Below are positions 8,949 to 16,503 of a DNA stretch of 64,000 bases, in pieces. Location: assembly GCA_020627705.1 (NCBI GenBank), contig JAHDGJ010000009.1, positions 91,626 to 155,625 of the forward strand, read 5' to 3'. The DNA comes from Saprospiraceae bacterium. Lineage in GTDB: Bacteria; Bacteroidota; Bacteroidia; Chitinophagales; Saprospiraceae. The notes beneath the pieces are model-generated. The model did no database searches. It was given only the letters and a program-made list of their open reading frames with translations, and was not told the origin of the DNA. Both the position numbers and the translations under genes were made by a program. Numbering within the stretch: position 1 is the stretch's first letter; each line of letters starts with the position of its first letter.

Positions 8949-10154
8949 CTATGATAGATTTTCAATCAGATCAAAGATTTCTAATTTCTTCGCAACTTGA
9001 GTAATCTTATCAACAGACTCCTCAATTTGAGCCTTGGTATGCGTAGCCATTAAGGAATATCTGATCAGACTTGAAGTACTTGCCACAGCAGGAGAAACCA
9101 CTGGGTTTACAAATACTCCCATTTCAAGAAGTTCTTTCGTTAACTGGAAAGTCTTCATGTCATTTCGTACATAAATAGGAATGATAGGAGTTTCTGTATG
9201 GCCCGTATCAAAGCCAGCCTCTTTCAGAAGCTTCAAGGCATATCTTGTATTTTCCCAAAGTGTATCTATTCTCTCTGGTTCTTGTTGAATGAGTTCTAAA
9301 GCTGCAATAACAGATGCTGCATTGGCAGGTGCAATTGAAGCTGAGAAAATTAAAGACCGAGCATTGTGCTTCAAATAATTGATGGTATCGTTGTCAGCTG
9401 CGATAAAGCCACCTATAGAAGCCAAAGACTTACTGAATGTTCCCATGATCAAATCCACTTTATCGGTCATTCCAAAATGCGAAGCAGTACCTCTACCTTC
9501 TTTACCTAAAACACCCAAACTATGCGCATCATCAAGCATGATGTTCGCGTTGTATTTTTCAGCCAAAGCCGAAATTTCAGGCAGTTTGGCTATGTCTCCC
9601 TCCATAGAAAACACACCATCCACTGCGATTAATTTTATTTTATCCGGCTCGCATTTGGAAAGAATCTTTTCCAAAGAAGCCATATCGTTGTGCTTGTATT
9701 TTAAAACTTTTGCAAAAGCTAAACGCGCACCATCGATGATACAAGCGTGATCTAATTCATCTATAATGATGTAATCGTGACGCCCAGGAATCGAGCTAAT
9801 TACCCCAAGATTTACTTGAAAACCAGTGCTAAAAACCAAAGCTCCTTCTTTCCCCACATAGTCAGCTAGCTTTTCCTCTAATTCGATGTGAAGATCTAGC
9901 GTACCGTTTAAGAATCTAGAACCGGCACAACCAGAACCATATCGATCAATCGCAATTTTGGAAGCCTCTTTTAGTTTTGGATGATTTGTAAGCCCTAAAT
10001 AACTGTTAGAACCAAACATCAAGACATCTTTCCCATTGATCTTAACGACGGTATCTTGCTCGGATTCAATCGTTCGGAAATATGGATAAAACCCCATGCT
10101 CATGACCTTCTGAGGGATATCATAAGCTTTCATTTTTTTCCTTAAAAGAGACAT
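8949..10154 (-). CDS. spt: Serine palmitoyltransferase, alpha-oxoamine synthase family
   Basis: This 401-residue fold-type I PLP enzyme has LDDAH at 207-211, the stacking histidine in DELDHAC (H136) and the PLP lysine in TFSKSLASIGG (K242). Alpha-oxoamine synthases condense an amino acid with an acyl-CoA. The alternatives are KBL (glycine and acetyl-CoA), BioF and SPT. SPT is favoured because the next two genes are a GNAT acyltransferase and an epimerase-family reductase, the trio that makes bacterial ceramides, and because Bacteroidota commonly make sphingolipids. The enzyme is cytosolic and gives 3-ketosphinganine from serine and palmitoyl-CoA. The 130-nt upstream gap presumably holds the operon promoter. 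Confidence 0.87.
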   Translation of the reverse strand: MSLLRKKMKAYDIPQKVMSMGFYPYFRTIESEQDTVVKINGKDVLMFGSNSYLGLTNHPKLKEASKIAIDRYGSGCAGSRFLNGTLDLHIELEEKLADYVGKEGALVFSTGFQVNLGVISSIPGRHDYIIIDELDHACIIDGARLAFAKVLKYKHNDMASLEKILSKCEPDKIKLIAVDGVFSMEGDIAKLPEISALAEKYNANIMLDDAHSLGVLGKEGRGTASHFGMTDKVDLIMGTFSKSLASIGGFIAADNDTINYLKHNARSLIFSASIAPANAASVIAALELIQQEPERIDTLWENTRYALKLLKEAGFDTGHTETPIIPIYVRNDMKTFQLTKELLEMGVFVNPVVSPAVASTSSLIRYSLMATHTKAQIEESVDKITQVAKKLEIFDLIENLS

Positions 10155-10287
10155 ATGTAGTGGTTTTTTAAGAATTTAAAGTTGTTGTATTAATTAAAAA
10201 CTTGTCAGTCTTAATGTAATCAGTAAAGGTAAGACAATTTGCCAGCAAATTGAATATTAACGGGATTCAATTTAAATATGTAAAAGC

Positions 10288-10818
10288 TTAAAGACGAAGG
10301 GTTTGTTGTATGCTTTTTCCAGTTTTAACATCCGTTCCATAAAATTCCATGAATTTTACATCTGGAAAGAGCCCAAACTCATCCGCATGCACATAAACAT
10401 TACTCAACTGGATTAATTTACCCTCTCTTTTGTAAAAAGTAGAAAAAGCCCCTTCTTTCTCAGCTAGGTAAAATTTCATTTCGGGAAACGATACAAAATG
10501 AAATTCGAACGAATTGTGACTCAGTTTTTTGTACTCACAACCATAAGCAAGCTTGTTCTGTAGAAAGGTAAGCTCTTCAATTTCTCCAGCCTTATTATAC
10601 ATGATCCATTGGATATGCATAGGGACCTCGGCATTTATTTCTCCAGTTGCCGTTCGGTTTAACTTGTAAATTACGGTGTTCCAATTATGATTTCTCTGAA
10701 TGTAGAAGAGTAAATCGGTGGTGTTTTCGGGCTTTGGGTAATCGGGAGTAAGGCCATGAAGCTTTTGAAACTTCCGTTTATTTCGATTTAGATATGGCCG
10801 TTGAAAAAACATATGCAA
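10288..10818 (-). CDS. DUF4833 family protein
   Basis: This 176-residue protein contains the DUF4833 pattern: DLLFYIQRNHNWNTVIY, then a segment on an HIQWIMYN theme, then ELTFLQNKLAYGCEY. The fold appears to be all beta with a C-terminal FYGTDV segment. No signal peptide is visible. The function is unknown. It lies directly upstream of the serine palmitoyltransferase operon on the same strand, separated by 133 nt, so it may or may not be co-transcribed. Two in-frame start codons (residues 1 and 3) are available. Confidence 0.8.
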   Translation of the reverse strand: MHMFFQRPYLNRNKRKFQKLHGLTPDYPKPENTTDLLFYIQRNHNWNTVIYKLNRTATGEINAEVPMHIQWIMYNKAGEIEELTFLQNKLAYGCEYKKLSHNSFEFHFVSFPEMKFYLAEKEGAFSTFYKREGKLIQLSNVYVHADEFGLFPDVKFMEFYGTDVKTGKSIQQTLRL

Positions 10819-10932
10819 TTATGACGCTCTATTTTTAACAAGTTACTTCTAATTTATGTTTAATGATTGAAGAATACCCAAAATTATTGGGACTTTTGAG
10901 AAACTAAAGCATTGCGTTAAAAGAGATTGAAA

Positions 10933-11667
10933 ATGAGTTTGAGGGTAGTATTGGTCGAATATCATAATACATTGCCATTTCTGAGCGAATTGAATAAATA
11001 TCCTGGGGAGTTTAAAGTGATTCGAAAGCATCCTTCGGCATGTGCACAATGGTTCAGCGAAGGCAAAGCAGATTTGGCTCTTGTGCCACTTGCTTCTTTT
11101 CTAGGGATGGAAAATGTTGTCAGAGTTAGTGATTATGGCATCGCCACAAAAGGTATCGTCAGGACAGTGAAATTGATGAGCCATACGGGTTTGGAGCATT
11201 TGAAGAAAGTTTATTTGGACCATCAATCGGAGACCTCTGTGCGCCTTCTCAAGATTATTTTAAAAAAGAAAAAATTCTCCAATATAATATTCGAACGGGC
11301 TGAAGTAAAGGGTTTAAAACTCAATGAGGGAGAAGGGGTATTAATGATTGGAGATAAAGTTTTTGACCATGAAAAGGACTTTCAATTTCAGTGGGATTTA
11401 GGTGAAGAATGGAAAGAATTAACGAGTTTGCCCTTTGTGTTTGCCGTTTGGGTGGCACGTGTCGGGTTTGACAAAAAAATGGAAAAGCGACTGAACCAGA
11501 TCTTTAAAATAGGAATTGACGAAATACAAAGAAATATTGATAATTGGACGAAGCTTTCTAAATTCGATCTTTCAAGTTATTTTCAAGAGAATATTTGGTT
11601 TGAAATAGGCGAAAATGAAGTCGAGGCTATGGAGAAATATCGAATGGAATTGGAGCTCTTAGAATAA
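10933..11667 (+). CDS. mqnA: Chorismate dehydratase of the futalosine pathway
   Basis: This MqnA-family protein of about 244 residues has a periplasmic-binding-protein-like fold, here used as an enzyme. It opens with LRVVLVEYHNTLPF and continues with the conserved HPSACAQWFSEGKADLALVP region. It dehydrates chorismate to 3-enolpyruvylbenzoate, the first step of futalosine-type menaquinone synthesis, and supplies MqnE encoded at 5078. I chose the ATG at 10933. A TTG two codons upstream (10927) is also possible and adds only two residues. The second binding-protein lobe, around residues 90-200, is complete, so the gene looks functional. Confidence 0.85.
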   Translation: MSLRVVLVEYHNTLPFLSELNKYPGEFKVIRKHPSACAQWFSEGKADLALVPLASFLGMENVVRVSDYGIATKGIVRTVKLMSHTGLEHLKKVYLDHQSETSVRLLKIILKKKKFSNIIFERAEVKGLKLNEGEGVLMIGDKVFDHEKDFQFQWDLGEEWKELTSLPFVFAVWVARVGFDKKMEKRLNQIFKIGIDEIQRNIDNWTKLSKFDLSSYFQENIWFEIGENEVEAMEKYRMELELLE

Positions 11668-11727
11668 ATCTTAAACTTCCGAATCATAAGAATGGCTTTC
11701 GTTATTTTCGAACTTTAATACTTTGAT

Positions 11728-12546
11728 GTGAATTATCAAGAAAAACTAGAAGAACTTGGGTCTATGGCCCTTACGTACTTGCCGAAAGTATTGTTGGCCA
11801 TTGTCATTTTAATTATCGGACTTAAGGTTGCAAATAAAATATCGGCCATAGCAGGAAAAGCGTTGGAAAGAACCGGTTTGGGCAAAGAAATTATTCCTTT
11901 TCTCAAATCGTTAATTGGCGCAATATTAAAAGTATTGGTTGTGTTTTCTGTGGCAGGTATCGTCGGTATAGATACCGCCTCTTTCGTTGCTGTTTTGGCA
12001 GGTATGGTTTTCGCCATTGGAATGGCGCTCCAAGGAACTTTGGGTAATTTTGCTGCAGGTGTAATGATCTTGATTTTTAAACCTTACAAGCTAGAGGACT
12101 ATATTCATGTTGGTGATCACGAAGGCTTCGTAAAAGAAATAAATATTATCAACACGGTAGTAAGAACCTTGAATAATAAAGAGGTAATTATTCCTAATTC
12201 TACAGTTATTGGAGATGTAGTAACGAATACTACCGGCGAAGACGGAATAATGAGGGTAGAATTTGAAGTACCGATGCCTTACGAGGAAAGTTGGCCCAAT
12301 GTAAAATCTATTATTGAAGGCGCACTGAGAGATACACCCAAAATTTTAAAAGAACCAGAACCATTGGTTGGAATAAATAGTTATGACAGTCATACAATCT
12401 TGATTGCGGTCAAACCGTATTGCAAGATTGAAGACTATGAAGACGTTTATTTTGCTTCCACTGCCAATGTCAAATCCGCTTTGAGTTTAGCGGGAATAAG
12501 AGTTGCTTATTCGGAAGGAGTCGAATTGGGCAAAATAGGAGCGTAA
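11728..12546 (+). CDS. MscS family mechanosensitive channel
   Basis: This 272-residue small-conductance mechanosensitive channel has three N-terminal transmembrane helices (about 15-38, 60-80 and 84-110). The pore helix contains ALQGTLGNFAAGVMILIFKPY, and is followed by the beta domain (IHVGDHEGFVKEI) and a C-terminal alpha/beta domain. It releases solutes from the inner membrane under osmotic downshock. The start is a GTG at 11728, right after an AATACTTTG stretch that looks like part of a promoter. A later ATG (codon 13) would remove part of the amphipathic N-terminus. It is followed at 21 nt by the KAS III gene. Confidence 0.92.
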   Translation: MNYQEKLEELGSMALTYLPKVLLAIVILIIGLKVANKISAIAGKALERTGLGKEIIPFLKSLIGAILKVLVVFSVAGIVGIDTASFVAVLAGMVFAIGMALQGTLGNFAAGVMILIFKPYKLEDYIHVGDHEGFVKEINIINTVVRTLNNKEVIIPNSTVIGDVVTNTTGEDGIMRVEFEVPMPYEESWPNVKSIIEGALRDTPKILKEPEPLVGINSYDSHTILIAVKPYCKIEDYEDVYFASTANVKSALSLAGIRVAYSEGVELGKIGA

Positions 12547-12567
12547 AAATTAATTTAAAAACTATAC

Positions 12568-13626
12568 ATGCCACAAACAAAGATCGCAGGAATTGGTCAT
12601 TATGTACCAGATCAAATCTATACAAATGATGATTTGACAAAATATATGGACACCTCTGACGAATGGATTCAAGAGCGAACGGGGATTAAGCAAAGAAGAT
12701 ATGCTAAAAAGCACGAGGAGACCACAACTACGATGGCTGCCGAAGCCACGAAAATAGCTTTAGAAAGAGCTGGGATCGATAAGAATGAAATAGAAATGAT
12801 CATTTTTGCAACATTAAGCCCGGATTATTATTTTCCTGGTTGTGGTGTATTGCTGCAACGTGAATTGGGCATTACAGAAACAGAAATTGGTGCATTAGAT
12901 ATTCGCAATCAATGCTCAGGATTTATATACGGATTATCAGTAGCTGATCAATTTATCAAAACAGGAATGTATAAAAACATTCTGCTCGTGGGGTCCGAAA
13001 TGCATTCAATGGGACTGGATTTTAGAACCGAAGGAAGAGGAGTAACCGTCTTATTTGGTGATGGTGCAGGCGCGGTTATTTTGCAGCCAACCACTGAGGA
13101 GAATCAAGGTATTTATTCCACCCATTTGCATTCTGATGGAACGCATGCAGAAGAATTAGCAATGATAAACCCGGGGTCACACGGAGGCAGACATTTAGGT
13201 AAAGAGAAGTATGGTTATCCCGATGAAGCAAATCCAGGTGGGGTTTTTGTAACCCAAAAAATGGTTGATGATCATTTGTTGTCGCCAAATATGACGGGCC
13301 AATTGGTTTTCAAAACGGCGGTAAGGAAATTCCCTAAAGTAATCAATGAGGCACTTGTCAAAAATGGTTTTGAGAGTTCAGATATAGATATGTTAGTCCC
13401 GCACCAAGCTAATTTGCGGATCAGTCAATTTGTTCAAAAATCACTTGGTTTAAAAGACGAACAAGTATATAATAACATTCAACGCTATGGCAATACAACG
13501 GCGGCTTCTATACCCATCGCACTATGCGAAGCATATTTAGAAGGAAAGGTTAAAAGAGGAGACCTTGTGTGCTTAGCTGCTTTTGGTAGTGGATTTACAT
13601 GGGGAAGTGCGCTATTACGTTGGTAA
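12568..13626 (+). CDS. 3-oxoacyl-ACP synthase III family (KAS III / FabH-like)
   Basis: This 352-residue thiolase-fold condensing enzyme has the Cys-His-Asn triad C116 (NQCSGF), H279 (PHQAN) and N309 (YGNTTAAS). It starts fatty-acid-like chains by condensing an acyl-CoA with malonyl-ACP. It is about 35 residues longer than classical FabH because of an insertion around residues 200-235 (GSHGGRHLGKEKYGYPDE). That points to a FabH-like paralogue family, so I do not assign fabH. It is flanked by mscS (21 nt) and bshB1 (14 nt), and the three probably form one operon. Confidence 0.88.
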   Translation: MPQTKIAGIGHYVPDQIYTNDDLTKYMDTSDEWIQERTGIKQRRYAKKHEETTTTMAAEATKIALERAGIDKNEIEMIIFATLSPDYYFPGCGVLLQRELGITETEIGALDIRNQCSGFIYGLSVADQFIKTGMYKNILLVGSEMHSMGLDFRTEGRGVTVLFGDGAGAVILQPTTEENQGIYSTHLHSDGTHAEELAMINPGSHGGRHLGKEKYGYPDEANPGGVFVTQKMVDDHLLSPNMTGQLVFKTAVRKFPKVINEALVKNGFESSDIDMLVPHQANLRISQFVQKSLGLKDEQVYNNIQRYGNTTAASIPIALCEAYLEGKVKRGDLVCLAAFGSGFTWGSALLRW

Positions 13627-13640
13627 GCTAAATTAAACTT

Positions 13641-14351
13641 ATGAAGCTAGATGTTTTAGCCATTGGTGTTCATCCTGATGACATCGAACTTTCATGTTCA
13701 GGAACGCTGCTGTCATTGATCAAGCAGGGTAAAAAAGTAGGGTTATGCGATTTGACCCAAGGCGAATTGGGTACGAGAGGATCTGCCAAACTTAGATTGA
13801 AGGAAGCCGCTTTAGCAAAGAAAAAAATGGGTGCCTTGGTACGAGATAACCTGTCCATGAAGGATGGCTTCTTTAAACACGACAAAACCAATTTGCTCAA
13901 AATCATCCGTGTGTTGCGTAAATATCAGCCAGACCTTGTTTTGGCCAACGCCATAGAGGATAGGCATCCTGATCATGGAAGAGCAGCAAAGCTTACAGCT
14001 GATGCATGCTTTTATTCGGGGCTCAAAAAAATTAAAACAAATCAAAAAGTATGGAGGCCAAGATCTGTGTATCACTACATTCAAGATCACAATCTAAAGG
14101 CTGATTTTGTAGTGGATATCTCAAAATTTATGGATCAAAAAATTGAATTGATTCAGTGTTTTGGATCTCAATTTTTTAATCCAAAGAGTAAAGAAAATAA
14201 GACCAATCAAACGCCCATTTCTACGGCTGCATTTATGGAGTTTGTTAGAGCTAAAGCAAGAAGCTACGGAAGAGCTTCTGGATTTGATTATGCCGAAGGC
14301 TTTACTATGTCACGAACTCCAGGCATAAAGGATATATCAGAAGTATACTAA
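13641..14351 (+). CDS. bshB1: Bacillithiol biosynthesis deacetylase BshB1
   Basis: This 236-residue PIG-L/LmbE-family zinc deacetylase has the metal motif HPDD (H11-D14) and the downstream DRHPDHGRA. It removes the acetyl group from GlcNAc-malate during synthesis of bacillithiol, the low-molecular-weight thiol used by many Bacteroidota and Firmicutes. The conserved TQGELGTRGS segment is typical of BshB1. The glycosyltransferase bshA and ligase bshC are not in this window. It is the last gene of the mscS-KASIII-bshB1 run and is followed by an intrinsic terminator. Confidence 0.9.
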   Translation: MKLDVLAIGVHPDDIELSCSGTLLSLIKQGKKVGLCDLTQGELGTRGSAKLRLKEAALAKKKMGALVRDNLSMKDGFFKHDKTNLLKIIRVLRKYQPDLVLANAIEDRHPDHGRAAKLTADACFYSGLKKIKTNQKVWRPRSVYHYIQDHNLKADFVVDISKFMDQKIELIQCFGSQFFNPKSKENKTNQTPISTAAFMEFVRAKARSYGRASGFDYAEGFTMSRTPGIKDISEVY

Positions 14352-14354
14352 AAA

Positions 14355-14390
14355 AGAAAAGGGACAGTTCTTAGAACTATCCCTTTTTTA
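14355..14390. terminator. Bidirectional intrinsic terminator
   Basis: GGGACAGTTCT and AGAACTATCCC form a stem with one mismatch, flanked by A-rich and T-rich runs. It follows bshB1 on the plus strand and also faces the end of the minus-strand lipoprotein gene. Confidence 0.78.
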
Positions 14391-14413
14391 AATCTTAGAA
14401 AATTTATGTTTTC

Positions 14414-15004
14414 TTACTGCTTAGTTGCAGTATAAACACAAGTGTCAGTAATGTCTGGAATAGTACCAGGAACCTGACCATTGATTGCAGTTTCAACCAA
14501 AGTGAAAGTCAAAGGACCTGACAAATCACCGTTTGATTGTCTATCCAATGTTCCGTCTACAGAAATGTTCCATACTGTACCAGCAACAACACCTCCCATA
14601 CCATCAGGCAAAATCTCCAAAGGCACACCCATTAAATCTTGAGTCATAGCCATTTGATCTTTACTGTTAACTGTTCCGTTAACCAAAAGTGGCGCAGGAA
14701 GAGTAGAAGAAGATACTGTTACGATTAACATATCTGCTGAACTTCCGTTTTGAGCAATTGCTGCATCAGCTGAAGTAAATAAAGCTGCTAAAGCACCTGC
14801 ACAATCAAAAGTACCCACATAGTTACCAGCGAATCTATTGATATACGTACAGCTTCCATCAGACTCATCAGCGTCTGCATTGTAGTTGTCAGCATCAACA
14901 TCTGTACAACCAGGTACTGGATCATCACTACAAGAAGTGATCGTAAACATGGTGAATGACATTGCTATAATGAATAGTAAAGAGGAAAAATTCAATTTTT
15001 TCAT
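14414..15004 (-). CDS. Lipoprotein with CTD-DGSC motif, unknown function
   Basis: This 196-residue protein has a lipoprotein signal (ITSC, acylated C25). Just after the anchor comes a short cysteine-bracketed acidic segment of the form GCTDxDADNYNxDADxxDGSC, common in secreted Bacteroidota proteins. Its regular Asp/Asn spacing suggests ion binding. The remaining 150 residues look beta-rich and low in charge, with NYVGTFDCAGAL and a final CVYTATKQ. The cysteines may form a disulfide. I recognise no enzyme signature. It is probably exposed at the cell surface or in the periplasm. Confidence 0.72.
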   Translation of the reverse strand: MKKLNFSSLLFIIAMSFTMFTITSCSDDPVPGCTDVDADNYNADADESDGSCTYINRFAGNYVGTFDCAGALAALFTSADAAIAQNGSSADMLIVTVSSSTLPAPLLVNGTVNSKDQMAMTQDLMGVPLEILPDGMGGVVAGTVWNISVDGTLDRQSNGDLSGPLTFTLVETAINGQVPGTIPDITDTCVYTATKQ

Positions 15005-15068
15005 TGTAATAATTTAATTAAATAAAGGTTCTTCAAATTTTAAGTTGGCTGCAAAAATAACAAAATAG

Positions 15069-15395
15069 CTATTTGCTTTCCAATTTATTAACATAGTCAA
15101 TACTACCTAAACGTATTCGGACTGGAATTCGCGCTTCAGATTGCAATTTATGTTCCCATTTGCAGAAAAATGGGAGTTTGTTTGAATCAAATCTCGATGT
15201 TGACATCAATTGAGAATTATTGGAAGGATATACCTTGGGACTTTGGTTTAAATTGTAAACATCAGGGATGTCAAAAGGCTTGAAATAGAATTTGATGTCT
15301 TTTTTGTTCCAGGCTGCTATTGGCACTTCCTGCCCTGAAAGCGAGAGTGTTCCGATGGCCAAAAAAACACATATCGCAAATTTAACTGCCTTCAT
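15069..15395 (-). CDS. Small secreted protein, unknown function
   Basis: The best start is the ATG at 15395, giving 108 residues with a clear signal peptide (MKAVKFAICVFLAIGTLSLS). An upstream in-frame extension would bury this signal, so it was not used. The start lies inside the last 14 nt of the RNA methyltransferase gene, which suggests translational coupling. The mature part is basic and contains FCKWEHKLQSEARIPVRIRLGS, with a single Cys-Trp pair. The combination of a secreted protein with a methyltransferase is probably just tight packing. Confidence 0.65.
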   Translation of the reverse strand: MKAVKFAICVFLAIGTLSLSGQEVPIAAWNKKDIKFYFKPFDIPDVYNLNQSPKVYPSNNSQLMSTSRFDSNKLPFFCKWEHKLQSEARIPVRIRLGSIDYVNKLESK

Positions 15396-16497
15396 ACATT
15401 TCAAATTTATGAAATCTTGCCTCAATAGGTCCGTTTCGCATTTCAATTCGTTTGCTTGTTTTAAGCCCCATTTTTTTTAAAGCTTCAATGTTTCCACTCA
15501 ACAACCAAGCATCCGAACCAGCAAATTTCTTCTTAAGGGTATCGCCAATTTTGCGATAATATTTAAAGGCATCCAAAAGTGGAATTTTTTCGTCGTAGGG
15601 AGGGTTACTAATAATGCAGTGGCTCCCGCTTTCTTTGGTTCTGAAAAAATCCTGTCTTTCTATAGTGACAAAATCTTGTACTCCTGCACTTACAGCATTA
15701 TCCTTAGTCGCTCTAACCATCGCCATATGCGAATCGCAAGCCTTAATCTTAAATTGCTCAAGTCTGGGGAGTGTTTCCATTTTGATTTTATTCCAAAGCT
15801 CCATATCAAAATTCTTCCAGCTCATAAAACCAAAGGCGCGGTCCTCTTCGTGAGGAGATTTTCCTAAAGCAAAAAGCGCAGCTTCGATAACTATTGTCCC
15901 AGACCCACACATGGGATCCAAAAAAGGTTTCGAACCATCCCATCCAGAAAGCAATACTAAACCAGCACCAAGAACCTCGCTTAATGGAGCAAAACCTTGA
16001 CGCACGCGATATCCTCTTTTGTGCAATGATTCGCCCGAACTATCTAAGGATATAATAAATTCATCGCGAAATGCATGAACATGAAATCGTACATCAGGAT
16101 TAAATGTGTTGACATTAGGTCGCTCGCCAGTTTTCTCCCTAAACTGATCTACAATGATGTCTTTGGTTTTTAAAGCCAAAAATTTGGAATGTGTAAAAAT
16201 GTCTGTAAAGCTTTGAGCATCAATGGCAAAGCTGGAATCATTGGATAAGTAGTGATCCCAATTATGTTTGTCCATATTCTTTTCAAAAGCATATTGTGTT
16301 TTTGCTTTAAAAGTGTAGATAGGTACAAGCAATCTAATGGCCGTTCTTAAAAAGTAATTCGCCCGATAGAGGATTTCTTTGCTGCCTGTAAAGGTCACGG
16401 CACGATTCGAAATTTTTATCTCCCTACCTCCAAGATTTTTTATTTCATTTGAAAGGACTTCTTCTAGACCAACTAAGGTTTTCGCGACTATTTTCAA
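15382..16497 (-). CDS. THUMP-domain 23S rRNA methyltransferase (RlmL/TrmN-like)
   Basis: This 371-residue enzyme has an N-terminal ferredoxin-like plus THUMP RNA-binding part (about 1-155). A Rossmann methyltransferase domain follows, with the SAM loop FLDPMCGSGTIVIEAA (about 190-207) and the catalytic NPPYDEK motif for base N-methylation (around residue 300). It resembles the N2-guanine half of RlmL (m2G2445 of 23S rRNA) and the YpsC/TrmN group. The lack of the RlmK half is usual outside gammaproteobacteria. It starts 6 nt after the upstream acyl-CoA carboxylase gene, so they likely share a transcript. Confidence 0.88.
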   Translation of the reverse strand: MKIVAKTLVGLEEVLSNEIKNLGGREIKISNRAVTFTGSKEILYRANYFLRTAIRLLVPIYTFKAKTQYAFEKNMDKHNWDHYLSNDSSFAIDAQSFTDIFTHSKFLALKTKDIIVDQFREKTGERPNVNTFNPDVRFHVHAFRDEFIISLDSSGESLHKRGYRVRQGFAPLSEVLGAGLVLLSGWDGSKPFLDPMCGSGTIVIEAALFALGKSPHEEDRAFGFMSWKNFDMELWNKIKMETLPRLEQFKIKACDSHMAMVRATKDNAVSAGVQDFVTIERQDFFRTKESGSHCIISNPPYDEKIPLLDAFKYYRKIGDTLKKKFAGSDAWLLSGNIEALKKMGLKTSKRIEMRNGPIEARFHKFEMYEGS

Positions 16498-16503
16498 TTT
16501 CTT

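Noticed and set aside
10877..10891. CCCAA-AATTA-TTGGG hairpin upstream of mqnA as an attenuator
   Set aside because: The stem is only 5 bp, with no T-run or conserved riboswitch core. It is likely chance in AT-rich DNA.
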